A DNA stretch of 64,000 bases, from assembly GCF_013761175.1 (NCBI RefSeq), contig NZ_JACDUR010000015.1, positions 1 through 64,000 on the forward strand, given 5' to 3'. The stretch's first letter is position 1. Each line of letters starts with the position of its first letter. The stretch comes from Nonomuraea soli. Lineage in GTDB: Bacteria > Actinomycetota > Actinomycetes > Streptosporangiales > Streptosporangiaceae. Shown piece after piece: positions 51,318 through 60,062 of the stretch. The position numbers were made by a program, and so were the translations under genes. The notes under the pieces were generated by a model. That model was not told the origin of the DNA. It saw only the letters and a list, made by a program, of their open reading frames with translations, and did not search any database.

Positions 51318-52260
51318 GGAGGTGCTCCCGGTACCAGTCCACGGTCGCCCGCAGCCCGGTCATCAGGTCGGTGCGCGGCTCCCAGTCGAGCTCCTTGCGC
51401 GCCCGGCCGGCGTCGAGGCACTTGCGCCGCGGGTTGTCGGCGACCGGGCCGCGGAAGACCGGCTCGCGCTCGGTGCCGTCGGCGAGGCGGCTGACCGCGC
51501 GGACCAGGTCGCGCACGCTGACCGGGTCGCAGGTGCCGAAGTTGTAGACGCCCTGCAGCGCCCCGTCGTCCACCTCGGCCGCCGCCAGGTAGCCGGCCAC
51601 GACGTCGTCGACGTAGACGAAGTCGAGCGCGGTGGAACCGTCGTCGCGGTCGCCGAAGTCGTAACAGTCGCCGCCCAGCGCCTGGCAGACGGCGGTGGGC
51701 ACGATGCGGCTCGGGCTGGTGTCGCCCGGGCCGTAGGTGTTCATGAAGCGCCCGATCCGCACGTCGAGGCCGAACGTGCGGGAGTAGGCCAGCACGATGT
51801 TCTCGGCCGCGATCTTCGAGGGGCCGTAGAGGTTGGCGCCCACCTTGGGCTCGTCGCTCTCGAAGTAGGTGTGCTCTCCGGGCTCCGAGCCGTAGATCGC
51901 GCCGCTGGAGGCGTGCACGACCCGGGCGACGCCGTGCAGCCTGGCCGCCTCCAGGACGGAGGTGGTGGCCAGCACGTTGTCGCGGACGGTGGCGTACGGC
52001 TCGGCGACGCTGACAGGCACGAACGGCTGCGCGGCCAGGTGGAAGATCACCTCTGGCCCGGTCTCGCCGACGAGGGCGAGGACCGCCTCCAGGTCGCACA
52101 GGTCGAGCTGGACCTGCGAGACGTCCGGGCACTCGCGCCAGGACGGCACGGGCTCGCGGTCGACGCCGACGACCCGCCACCCGCGCGAGACGAGGGTGCG
52201 GGCCAGGACGGAGCCGACGAAGCCGGCGGAACCGGTGACCAGGCAGGTCCTAGTGGCCAT
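51310..52260 (-). CDS. NAD-dependent epimerase/dehydratase (extended SDR)
   Basis: 316 residues. GSAGFVGSVLARTL (NAD site), HASSGAIYG, YGPSKIAAE (YxxxK), and FVYVDDVVAGYL. General fold as in UDP-glucose epimerase and GDP-mannose dehydratase; IFHLAAQPFVPVS recalls the latter. Reaction not certain. Third in the minus-strand set of four sugar-nucleotide genes; overlaps the neighbouring SDR by 11 bases. Confidence 0.85.
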   Translation of the reverse strand: MATRTCLVTGSAGFVGSVLARTLVSRGWRVVGVDREPVPSWRECPDVSQVQLDLCDLEAVLALVGETGPEVIFHLAAQPFVPVSVAEPYATVRDNVLATTSVLEAARLHGVARVVHASSGAIYGSEPGEHTYFESDEPKVGANLYGPSKIAAENIVLAYSRTFGLDVRIGRFMNTYGPGDTSPSRIVPTAVCQALGGDCYDFGDRDDGSTALDFVYVDDVVAGYLAAAEVDDGALQGVYNFGTCDPVSVRDLVRAVSRLADGTEREPVFRGPVADNPRRKCLDAGRARKELDWEPRTDLMTGLRATVDWYREHLHA

Positions 52261-53311
52261 TGCGGAGGAGCCGTTCGGTGTGATGGGTGATGGTCCGCTC
52301 CAGTCCCTGCTCGAAGGTGACGGAGGTCCTGAAACCGAGCCGCTGGGCGATCTTGGTGTGGTCGAGCCGCTGCCGCTGGATCGCCAGAGCGCCCTGGCCG
52401 TAGGTGGTGACCTGCATGCCGTTCTTCTCGACCAGCTCGGCCCGATACGGGTCGACCTCGGACAGGATGCGGACGCTGGTGTCGATGATCTCCTTGATGA
52501 CGCTGGGCGTCGACAGGTGGACCACCGAGCTCATGTTGAAGACCTCGCCCAGCGACTGCTCGTGGCAGGCCATGGTGATCAGCGCGTCGATGACGTCCTC
52601 GACGAAGACGTAGTCGCGCCAGTGGTCCATGGACTCGTAGTAGAGCACCGGAGGCTCGGGCGCGACCGGGTTGAAGATCTTGCTCAGCGACTTGGGGAAC
52701 AGCCGGTAGCCGACGTTGTAGTCGTGCGGGCCGAAGACGTTGCACAGCCGCAGCACCGACATGGGGGTGCCGAAGGTGTGGAAATGACTGCGTGCCATGA
52801 CATCGGCGGTCAGCTTGCCCGCGTCGTAGATGCCGATGCCGCGCAGCGGCGAGTCCTCCAGGTAGTGGCTGCCGTCCATCTCGCCGTAGACCTTGTCGGT
52901 CGAGGTGATGACGACGCGGCGCGGCGGCGTATCGCTGCGGCGCACGGCGTCGAAGACGTTGAGCCCGCCGATGGCGTTGGTCATCAGCGAGTCGTACGGG
53001 AAGGCCGTCGACTTCTCGATGACCGAGTAACCGGCCAGGTGGAAGACGTAGTCGAAGTTCCTGCCATGGATCAGCGCCGCCACCGCGTCGCGGTCACGCA
53101 GGTCCAGGTGCACGATCTCCAGCCCGGAACGCTGGTCTTGCGGCAGCTCGTGGAGAAGCGACTGCCGGCCGGGGTCGGTGTCGCAGTCGACGACCACGAC
53201 ACGGCCTCCCAGGGCGAGAAGTCTCGCCGTGAGATACGAGCCGATGAAGCCCATTCCGCCTGTGACCAGAGTCAGGGAATCGGATAACTCGCTGTCAAAT
53301 TCTGTGGGCAT
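52250..53311 (-). CDS. NAD-dependent dehydratase, CDP-glucose 4,6-dehydratase-like
   Basis: 353 residues. GGMGFIGSYLTARL, STDKVYGEMDGSHY, IYDAGKLTAD (YxxxK) and DYVFVEDVIDALI. TDK in place of TDE and the AGYSVI region are reminiscent of CDP-glucose 4,6-dehydratases and related sugar SDRs. First gene of the minus-strand operon leading to rmlC. Product may be a 6-deoxy-4-keto sugar distinct from rhamnose. Confidence 0.82.
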   Translation of the reverse strand: MPTEFDSELSDSLTLVTGGMGFIGSYLTARLLALGGRVVVVDCDTDPGRQSLLHELPQDQRSGLEIVHLDLRDRDAVAALIHGRNFDYVFHLAGYSVIEKSTAFPYDSLMTNAIGGLNVFDAVRRSDTPPRRVVITSTDKVYGEMDGSHYLEDSPLRGIGIYDAGKLTADVMARSHFHTFGTPMSVLRLCNVFGPHDYNVGYRLFPKSLSKIFNPVAPEPPVLYYESMDHWRDYVFVEDVIDALITMACHEQSLGEVFNMSSVVHLSTPSVIKEIIDTSVRILSEVDPYRAELVEKNGMQVTTYGQGALAIQRQRLDHTKIAQRLGFRTSVTFEQGLERTITHHTERLLRNGH

Positions 53312-53545
53312 GGAGACGTTCCCCCCTCGCGAAAGTTCGCAGGAACTCTACAGATTTCGCATTCCCCCGAAATGCCAGTAACCCCTGGGATCAAAGCACA
53401 CATGTCAGGGCCATGTCCACGCGGCCTGGAACGGTTCAAAACATAGCTAACAGGTAGGGAATGAATATTATTTTCGAGTTGTAGCCTGAGCCCCGTCCTT
53501 GTGCTCCAATCGAACGGGTACGTCCGCTCTGATCAGGGGGAAACC
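53312..53545. promoter_or_regulatory. Divergent promoter region, SDR operon / acyltransferase
   Basis: 234 bases with an AT-rich core (TATTAT near 53466). A small dyad GCGAA-AG-TTCGC (53329-53340) and an ATTTCG/CGAAAT dyad near 53355-53372 lie close to the SDR start. GGGGGA precedes the acyltransferase ATG. Likely carries promoters both ways. Confidence 0.45.
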
Positions 53546-54655
53546 ATGACCGAGGCCGCCTCCGGTACTCCAGTGCGCCTGCACTCCTTAACCGGGCTCC
53601 GGTGGATCGCGGCCTTCGTCGTCTTCGGCTTCCACATCGACCAGCTCAAGATCTCCGACAACGCCGTCTACTCCGAGATCGTCCGTGTCCTGTTCTGGCC
53701 GGGCACGGTGGGCGTCCCCTTCTTCTTCCTGCTGTCCGGCCTGGTGCTGACCTGGTCGGCCAAGCCCGGCGACCGGCCCTCGTCCTTCTGGCGCCGCCGC
53801 GTCGCCCGCGTCTATCCCAACCACGTCGTCACTTGGATCGTTGTAGCGATCGGTCTCACGGTCCTGAGCAGCGAGGCGGCGCCCAACGCGGGCCAGGTGG
53901 TCAGCGGGCTCTTCCTGGTCCAGGCCTGGATCCCCGACTTCGACTACGTCTTCGGCGTCAACACCCCGGCCTGGTCGCTCTCGGCCGAAGCGCTCTTCTA
54001 CGCCTCCTTCCCGCTGCTGCTGCCGCTGCTCAAGCGGGTGCGGCGCATGTGGATCGCCGCCGCCGGGCTGCTGGCCGCCATCTGGGCGCTGCCGCTGCTG
54101 TTCCTGGTGATGCCGCACGACCCGGCGTACTACCTGGTGTGGGTGCTGCCCTTCTCGCGCATGCTGGAGTTCGCGCTGGGCATGGCGGTCGCGCTGATGA
54201 TCCAGCGGGGCACCTGGCGGGGCCCCGGCCTGCTGGTCTCGGGAGCGATCGCGCTGGGCGCCTACCTGACCGTGCCGCTGCTGCAGGAGTGGGGCTACGT
54301 GGCCTGGACGGTCGGGCCGTTCGCGCTGCTGCTGGCCGCCGCCGCGCAGGCCGACATCAAGCAGACGCCCTCGGTGCTGCGCAGGCCGTGGCTGGTCTTC
54401 CTGGGCGAGATCTCCTTCGCCTTCTACCTGGTCCACCAGTTCGTCATCCGGTTCGTGGTCAAGGTGACCGGCACCGGGATCTCGCCCGGCCTGGCGATCG
54501 GGGTGTTCGTGGTCTCGCTGGCCGTCTCGATGCTGCTGTCGTGGGCGCTTTTCCGGGTCGTGGAGAAGCCCATGGAGCGCTTTATCCGGACTTATCGCAC
54601 CAAAAAGCAGCGGGCTGCCGCCGCTGAGGAACCCGCGCCGGCAAGCGCGAGTTGA
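53546..54655 (+). CDS. Acyltransferase family 3 membrane protein
   Basis: 369 residues from ATG with GGGGGA six bases upstream. About ten membrane helices. HSLTGLRWIAAFVVFGFHI contains the conserved RxxAxxxVxxxH of family 3 acyltransferases; SGLVLTW and WSLSAEALFY are other family marks. It would add acetyl or another acyl group to the polysaccharide or precursor. Single gene between a divergent and a convergent gene. Confidence 0.88.
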   Translation: MTEAASGTPVRLHSLTGLRWIAAFVVFGFHIDQLKISDNAVYSEIVRVLFWPGTVGVPFFFLLSGLVLTWSAKPGDRPSSFWRRRVARVYPNHVVTWIVVAIGLTVLSSEAAPNAGQVVSGLFLVQAWIPDFDYVFGVNTPAWSLSAEALFYASFPLLLPLLKRVRRMWIAAAGLLAAIWALPLLFLVMPHDPAYYLVWVLPFSRMLEFALGMAVALMIQRGTWRGPGLLVSGAIALGAYLTVPLLQEWGYVAWTVGPFALLLAAAAQADIKQTPSVLRRPWLVFLGEISFAFYLVHQFVIRFVVKVTGTGISPGLAIGVFVVSLAVSMLLSWALFRVVEKPMERFIRTYRTKKQRAAAAEEPAPASAS

Positions 54656-54814
54656 GTCAAGGGATTGGGCTGTCCGGATGTGGACAATTCGCTATATTCG
54701 TTGCCCACAAGCATGCGCCTAGGATCACATTTGGCGAGATTTGCGACATCGACCCTTGGGGGAGGGTGTGGGGCACTCAGCGCGCGTTGCGCCGGGGGAC
54801 ATGCGTAACGGGGA

Positions 54815-54861
54815 GGCGCTCGGCGGCGAATGCCCAGATATGGGATCCGCGACCGAGCGCC
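54815..54861. terminator. Nested hairpin between convergent genes
   Basis: GGCGCTCGG (54815-54823) and CCGAGCGCC (54853-54861) form a perfect 9-bp outer stem; CCCA (54833-54836) and TGGG (54841-54844) form an inner stem around GATA. It is just beyond the end of the GT4 gene, downstream of the acyltransferase, and suits a two-way terminator. The rest of 54656-54872 shows no gene. Confidence 0.5.
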
Positions 54862-54872
54862 CCCCGCTCTGG

Positions 54873-56000
54873 TCAGCGTGCCGTCTTGGCGATGCGGACG
54901 ATGTCGTCGGCCACACGGTCCCAGGTGTAATGCTGGATGAGCGCCTCGGCGCGCGTCAGGATGCGGGTGTATATCTCATCGTTGCCGAGCACACCGGCGA
55001 TGGTCCGGGCGAGGACCTCGGGATCGTCGCCGTCCACCAGGTCGCCGTTGACTCCCGGCTCGATGATCTCCGTCATGGCGTAGGCACGCCGCGCCACGCA
55101 GGGGATACCGTGCGCCAGCGCCTCGATGAAGGCCAGGCCGTACGCCTCGAACCGGCTCGGCATCACCAGCACGTCGTGCTCGGCGTACAACGGCCGGACC
55201 TCGGCGGGCGGCAGCTTGCCGAGGAAACGCACGCCGTCGGGCACCGGGCCCGGCAGCGGCCACTCCGGCGGGCCGACGATCGTCAGCTCGATGCCGGGAT
55301 CGACCTCGCGGCGCAGGATCTGCGCGGCCGCCACCACCAGGTCGCCGGCCTTGCGGTGGAAGTCGATGCCCACGAACAGCAGCCGCTTGCGGGGTGCCTC
55401 GCGCCTGGTCGTCGGGGCTACGGCCGGCAGGCTGTTGGCGCCGGGCAGCACCACGTGCACCTTCTCCTCCGGCAGTCCGGTCACCCGCACCAGGTGGTCG
55501 GCCAGCCAGTGGCTCATCGCCAGCACGCCGCTCGCCTCGGCGTAGATCGACAGCTGGCGGTCGCGCAACCGCTTCAGGTCGTCGAGGGACAGGCCGGGGG
55601 CCTGCACCGAGCGGCCCGTCGCCGGGTCGAGATGCTCCATCACGATGTCGAAACTGAGGTCCTGGTAGAGAAGGTACGGGGTGTCCATCCTCGCCAGGTC
55701 TCCGAACTGCAACACCACGTCGGGGCGCAGCCGGCGCTCCGCGGCCCGCAGTTGCCGGCCCGCCAGGCTCAGCGTCACCGGGTGGCGGGTCCACTGGGTG
55801 CGCCACGTGCCGTTGTGCCGGTAGGCTCCCAGGCCTCGCAGGGCCGACCTGACCGGGGTGGACCATTCGAGCCCCAGGTCGACCACGTCGGTGCGCTCCA
55901 AAAGGCACTTTCGGATGGTCCAGGGGGCGTGCGACCATGTTTTCTCAGGCGGGTTATCCCAGGCGCAGGCAAACCCCAGCTTGAGGGAATCGGGGGCCAC
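54873..56000 (-). CDS. Glycosyltransferase family 4
   Basis: 375 residues from GTG 56000, selected because GGAGG lies five bases upstream; a frame to 56078 would run into the neighbouring start. The GT-B C-domain has LLFVGIDFHRKAGDL (nucleotide-sugar site) and SRFEAYGLAFIEALAHG with the E-x7-E motif. Transfers a sugar from an NDP donor during repeat unit assembly. Divergent from the wzz-like gene. Confidence 0.87.
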   Translation of the reverse strand: MAPDSLKLGFACAWDNPPEKTWSHAPWTIRKCLLERTDVVDLGLEWSTPVRSALRGLGAYRHNGTWRTQWTRHPVTLSLAGRQLRAAERRLRPDVVLQFGDLARMDTPYLLYQDLSFDIVMEHLDPATGRSVQAPGLSLDDLKRLRDRQLSIYAEASGVLAMSHWLADHLVRVTGLPEEKVHVVLPGANSLPAVAPTTRREAPRKRLLFVGIDFHRKAGDLVVAAAQILRREVDPGIELTIVGPPEWPLPGPVPDGVRFLGKLPPAEVRPLYAEHDVLVMPSRFEAYGLAFIEALAHGIPCVARRAYAMTEIIEPGVNGDLVDGDDPEVLARTIAGVLGNDEIYTRILTRAEALIQHYTWDRVADDIVRIAKTAR

Positions 56001-56046
56001 GTGTTCCTCCGTGTGGTCAAAACGGATTATCTGGCGGACATTGTAG

Positions 56047-56061
56047 GTCCACTGCGTGGAC
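56047..56061. promoter_or_regulatory. Inverted repeat upstream of the wzz-like gene
   Basis: GTCCAC-TGC-GTGGAC is a perfect 6-3-6 dyad between the divergent GT4 and Wzz-like genes, 16 bases before the latter's ATG. Candidate operator or mRNA hairpin. A GGGGGA ribosome-binding site follows at 56067-56073. Confidence 0.4.
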
Positions 56062-56077
56062 GCGCTAGGGGGATTCA

Positions 56078-57145
56078 ATGGACTTAATCGCCATCCTTCG
56101 CATTGGCTTCAGGCGATGGATGATCTTGATTCCCATGCTCATGGCCTCGGTGGGCCTGAGCGTGCTGGCGGTGACGCACGTCGCTGCGTCATACGAGGTC
56201 CAGGGCGCGTTCCGCGTCAACTACCAGTTCCTTGGAACGTTGGAATCGGTCCAGAGCCTGCAGCTCAACCCTTATTTCGACATTCAGTCGACCGCCTGGG
56301 TGATGGCACAGGTCGGGCAATCTCCCGACGTCGCCAAGAAGCTTATTCCGAAGGGTTCCGACGCGAAATTCGCGCTCGACAACCCCGGCCAGGCGGTCAT
56401 CTCGGTCCTGGTCACCGACTCCGATGACAAGGAGGCGCTGGCGATCTACCGGGCCATCGGCAAGGAGCTCAGCAACCGCCTCGAGCAGCTGCAGGCCGAC
56501 AAGGCCATCCCGATGCGCTACCGGGTCGTCCTCGACGACGTCGTCCAGCCCAAGAGCGCGGCGGTCTCCAACGGCAATCGTTTCAAGGTCGCGGGTGTGG
56601 CCGGAGCGCTCAGCCTGGTGCTCTCCTTCGGCCTGTGCCTGATCCTCGACTACGCCAAGCGCTCGCGCCAGGCCCGCGCCACGGGCGGCCGGCCCGCTCC
56701 CGCCGTCGCGGCCGCGGCCCCTGTCACGCCCGCCGCGCCGTCCGCCGCCGTCACGCCCGCTCCGTCGCCCGCGCCGCTCGCGGCCCCGACTCCCGCCCCT
56801 GCCCTCGCATCCACCACCACGTCCGTCGCCTCGTCGGCCGCCTCCAGGCCGGAACCCGAGGTCAAGAAGGAGCTCCCCGCCTCGGCCACTGTCGAGTTCC
56901 GCGTCCAGAAGCCGGAGCCCGCGACCAACGGCAACGGCAACGGGAGCAGCAACGGCAACGGGAACGGCAACGGCAACGGCAACGGCAAGGCGAAGCCCAA
57001 GGGCGCCGCCAAGCCCAAGCCAGAGGTCAAGCCAGAGCCGAAGCCCGAGCCCGAGCCTGAGCCCGAGCCAGAGCGCGTCGTCTCGCACGAGGACGACATG
57101 CCCACCGGCGAGCTGCCCAGGATCGACATCAGCCGCATGAGATGA
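56078..57145 (+). CDS. Wzz-like chain-length protein with long disordered tail
   Basis: 355 residues. Two membrane helices (about residues 13-35 and 170-190) flank an extracytoplasmic domain, the polysaccharide co-polymerase layout. There is no tyrosine kinase domain. The C-terminal 150 residues form an Ala/Pro region, an Asn-Gly repeat (residues about 283-305), then Lys-Pro-Glu repeats and the end GELPRIDISR. Tail lacks tyrosine, so it is not a phosphorylation cluster. Overlaps the polymerase gene. Confidence 0.82.
   Translation: MDLIAILRIGFRRWMILIPMLMASVGLSVLAVTHVAASYEVQGAFRVNYQFLGTLESVQSLQLNPYFDIQSTAWVMAQVGQSPDVAKKLIPKGSDAKFALDNPGQAVISVLVTDSDDKEALAIYRAIGKELSNRLEQLQADKAIPMRYRVVLDDVVQPKSAAVSNGNRFKVAGVAGALSLVLSFGLCLILDYAKRSRQARATGGRPAPAVAAAAPVTPAAPSAAVTPAPSPAPLAAPTPAPALASTTTSVASSAASRPEPEVKKELPASATVEFRVQKPEPATNGNGNGSSNGNGNGNGNGNGKAKPKGAAKPKPEVKPEPKPEPEPEPEPERVVSHEDDMPTGELPRIDISRMR
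56927..56988 (+). repeat. AACGGC/AACGGG hexamer repeats in the Wzz tail
   Basis: About ten six-base units encode Asn-Gly pairs, broken once by two serine codons. In-frame low-complexity repeat within the disordered tail. Confidence 0.8.
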
Positions 57146-58593
57146 GCTCGATCGTCAGGGGCAGGGTCAGCACCCTGCTGCACAAGCGCTGGGGCCTGCC
57201 GACCGTCTACCTGGTGGTCTGCGGGCTCTCCCTGACGCTGCCCACCTTCCTGCCCAACTTCACCCTCGGCATCCTGGTCGTCACCCTGTTCGCGGCGTTC
57301 GCCATGGTGATGCGGTGGAACGAGCAGACCGTCCTCGGATTGCTGCTCGCGGCCGGGTTCCTGATCCCCACCTCGCTCAGCATCGAGGCGCTCGGCCAGG
57401 TCGGCATCCCCTCGATGCTCATCGGCCTGCTGTTACTGCTGCTGTGGCTCTACGGCCGCTGCACGCCGGAGCTGGGTCTCGACAGCGGCCCGCAGCCGGT
57501 GCGGTACATGGCGCTCTACATCATGATCGCGCTGTTCGCGAGCTACATCGCGGGCCAGCTGCGCGGCATGTCGTCGCTGGAGGCCTCGGGCGCCGACGCC
57601 ACCATGATCTTCGTCGCGTCGTCGCTGGGCATGCTGCTGTTCACCGCCGACACCATCAAGGACATGACCGGCGTGCGCCGGTTGCTGGGCTGGCTGGTCG
57701 GGCTCGGCGTGGTCCTGTCGGTGACCGGCATGCTGCAGAACTTCCAGGTCATCGACATCTACCGCGACCTGCGCATCCCCGGCATGAAGTACTTCGACCC
57801 CATCGGCCTGGAGTCGCTGGCCCGCGAAGGCTACCTGCGGGTCCAGGGGCTGGCCGGCCATCCGATCGAGTTCAGCGTCGTGCTCGGCATGCTGCTGCCG
57901 ATCGCGCTGCACTTCGCGCTGCACTCCCCCCGCGAGCAGCGGCTGCGCTGGTGGGCGGCGGTCGCGGTGATCGGCGCCGGGCTGCCGATGGCGTTGTCGC
58001 GCTCGGGCATCCTGGCGGCCGGCGTCTCGCTGGTCATCTACCTGCTGGCCACCCGGGTCCGCGTGCTGGCCACGCTGGTGCCCGTCGGCCTGGTGGGAGT
58101 GCTCGGCATGAGCCTGGTCTTCCCCGGCCTGCTGGGCTCGATCCGCAACCTCTTCCTGTTCGGCTACATCGCCAACGACACCAGCATCTCCAGCAGGACC
58201 GACGACTACGCCATCGCGCTCAAGCTGTGGGCCGACTACCCGGTGTTCGGCACCGGGCCGGGCACCTACATCCCCAAGCTCTACCGCATCCTCGACAACG
58301 GCTACCTCTACTACCTGATCACCCAAGGGGTGTTCGGCCTGCTCGGGCTGGTGGGGCTGTTCGCGTGCGGCTATTTCCTCGTGCGCAGGATCGAGTGGAC
58401 CACCAAGGACCCGCACATGCGTGACCTGGCCCAGGCGCTGGCCGGGTCGATCGCGGGAGCGGCGCTGGTGACCGCCACCTTCGACTCCTTCGGCTTCAAC
58501 ATCATGTTCGTCACCACCCACTTCCTCGTCGGCATCGCCGGGGTGATGTGGAGGGTGGCGATTCGAGACAGAGACAAGGTTCCCGTCCAGTGA
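57142..58593 (+). CDS. O-antigen polymerase/ligase-like protein (Wzy role)
   Basis: 483 residues with ten to twelve membrane helices and one large loop. FGTGPGTYIPKLYRILDNGYLYYLI resembles the conserved loop end of Wzy/WaaL proteins, and LPMALSRSGILAAGVSL the usual SRSG motif. It likely polymerises repeat units. Between Wzz- and Wzx-like genes with four-base overlaps to each. Confidence 0.86.
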   Translation: MSSIVRGRVSTLLHKRWGLPTVYLVVCGLSLTLPTFLPNFTLGILVVTLFAAFAMVMRWNEQTVLGLLLAAGFLIPTSLSIEALGQVGIPSMLIGLLLLLLWLYGRCTPELGLDSGPQPVRYMALYIMIALFASYIAGQLRGMSSLEASGADATMIFVASSLGMLLFTADTIKDMTGVRRLLGWLVGLGVVLSVTGMLQNFQVIDIYRDLRIPGMKYFDPIGLESLAREGYLRVQGLAGHPIEFSVVLGMLLPIALHFALHSPREQRLRWWAAVAVIGAGLPMALSRSGILAAGVSLVIYLLATRVRVLATLVPVGLVGVLGMSLVFPGLLGSIRNLFLFGYIANDTSISSRTDDYAIALKLWADYPVFGTGPGTYIPKLYRILDNGYLYYLITQGVFGLLGLVGLFACGYFLVRRIEWTTKDPHMRDLAQALAGSIAGAALVTATFDSFGFNIMFVTTHFLVGIAGVMWRVAIRDRDKVPVQ

Positions 58594-60062
58594 GCGTGAG
58601 CACCGCCGAGACCGCCGCGAGCGGCGCCAAGTGGACCGTCGCCGCGATGATCGCCCGCCAGGTCGGGCGGCTGGGATTCGTGGTGGTGCTGGCCCGCATG
58701 CTCGGCCCCACGGAGTTCGCCGTGGCCGCGGCGGCCACGATCTACATCACCTTCACCGCGGTGCTGCTGGAGACCGGTCTGGCCTCGGGCATCGTGCAGA
58801 AGGACGTGCTGCGCAAGCAGGACGAGGGCGCGACGTTCTGGACCATGACCGGCATCGCGGTGGTGCTGTCGGGACTGACGGTGCTGCTGGCCGTACCGGT
58901 CAGTGACTTCCTGGGGATCGAGCGGCTGGCCCCCGTGCTGGCGGTGCTGGCGATCGGGCCGCTGCTCAAGGGCTTCACCGTGGTGGCCAGCGCGCGGCTG
59001 CAGCGCGAGCTGCGGTTCCGGGTGCTGGGCCTGGGCGAGGTCGTGGCGGTGCTGATGGGCGCGGGCCTGGGCATCGCGGCCGCGACGATGGGGGCGAGCT
59101 ACTGGGCGCTGGTGGTGCAACAGGTGGCCACCGACCTGATCGTGCTGGCCATCTGGCTGGTCGCCGCGGGCCTGTCGTCCTTCCGCGCCGACCGCGAGGG
59201 TTTCCGCCACGTGTGGCGGTTCGGCGTGCCGGTGATGGTCTCGCAGGGCATCGGCTACGCCACCCGCAGCGCCGACAACGTGATCATCAGCAGGTTCCTG
59301 GGCGAGACCGCGCTCTCGTTCTACATGGTGCCCTACCGGATCATGCTGGTGCCCGTCGGCGTGCTCGGGACCGTCGCCAACCGGGTGGCCTTCCCGATCA
59401 TCTCCCGCATCCAGGACGACAAGGCGCGCATCGCCTCCATCTATCTGGCGATGACCAGGCTGATCGCCGCCATCGCGGTGCCCGCGATGGTCGCCGCCGC
59501 GGTGCTGGCGCCCGAGCTGATCGAGACGGTCTTCGGGCCCGAGTGGCTGCCCGCCGTACCCGTGCTCATCGCGCTGGCGGCCACCGGCATCTTCGACTCG
59601 CTGACCACCATCGGCGGCTCTGTCTTCATGGGACTGGGCCGTGCGGACATGACCTTCCGCTGGTCGTGGATCCCGATGGTGGTCACCCTGCCCGCCTTCT
59701 TCGCCGGTCTGCCCTGGGGCGTCGTCGGCGTGGCCGCGGCCTACTCGCTCGCGACCATGGTGCTGGTGCCGTTCCGGATCATGGACATGGGGAGGGTGAC
59801 CGGCTTCACCCTCGTCGACTGGCTGCGGGCCCTGTGGCCGCCGACGGCCGCCACCGCGATCGCCGCGGCGGCCGGCTGGCTGGCCGCCTTCGGGGTACGG
59901 CAGGCGGGCCTGCCCGTGCCGCTCGGCCTGGTCGCGGGCAGCATCGTGATCGGCGCCGGCTATCTGCTCGTGCTGCGCCTGATCAGCGCGCCGGCCTTCA
60001 CCGAGATCATGACCGCGGGCCGGTTGCTGGCCCGCGGCAAGCTCGCCGGCGTCAGCGAGTAG
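58590..60062 (+). CDS. Lipid-linked oligosaccharide flippase (Wzx/MOP family)
   Basis: 490 residues from GTG overlapping the polymerase gene. About fourteen helices; SGAKWTVAAMIARQVGRLG, ARMLGPTEFAVAAAAT, GYATRSADNVIISRFLGE and PVLAPELIETVFGPEW fit the MOP exporter superfamily (PST branch). It would flip the undecaprenyl-linked repeat unit. Ends with an 11-base overlap to the convergent beta-helix gene. Confidence 0.9.
   Translation: MSVSTAETAASGAKWTVAAMIARQVGRLGFVVVLARMLGPTEFAVAAAATIYITFTAVLLETGLASGIVQKDVLRKQDEGATFWTMTGIAVVLSGLTVLLAVPVSDFLGIERLAPVLAVLAIGPLLKGFTVVASARLQRELRFRVLGLGEVVAVLMGAGLGIAAATMGASYWALVVQQVATDLIVLAIWLVAAGLSSFRADREGFRHVWRFGVPVMVSQGIGYATRSADNVIISRFLGETALSFYMVPYRIMLVPVGVLGTVANRVAFPIISRIQDDKARIASIYLAMTRLIAAIAVPAMVAAAVLAPELIETVFGPEWLPAVPVLIALAATGIFDSLTTIGGSVFMGLGRADMTFRWSWIPMVVTLPAFFAGLPWGVVGVAAAYSLATMVLVPFRIMDMGRVTGFTLVDWLRALWPPTAATAIAAAAGWLAAFGVRQAGLPVPLGLVAGSIVIGAGYLLVLRLISAPAFTEIMTAGRLLARGKLAGVSE

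Noticed and set aside
53602..54627. Second frame through the acyltransferase gene
   Set aside because: Shadow frame; the membrane-protein frame has the family motifs and the ribosome-binding site.
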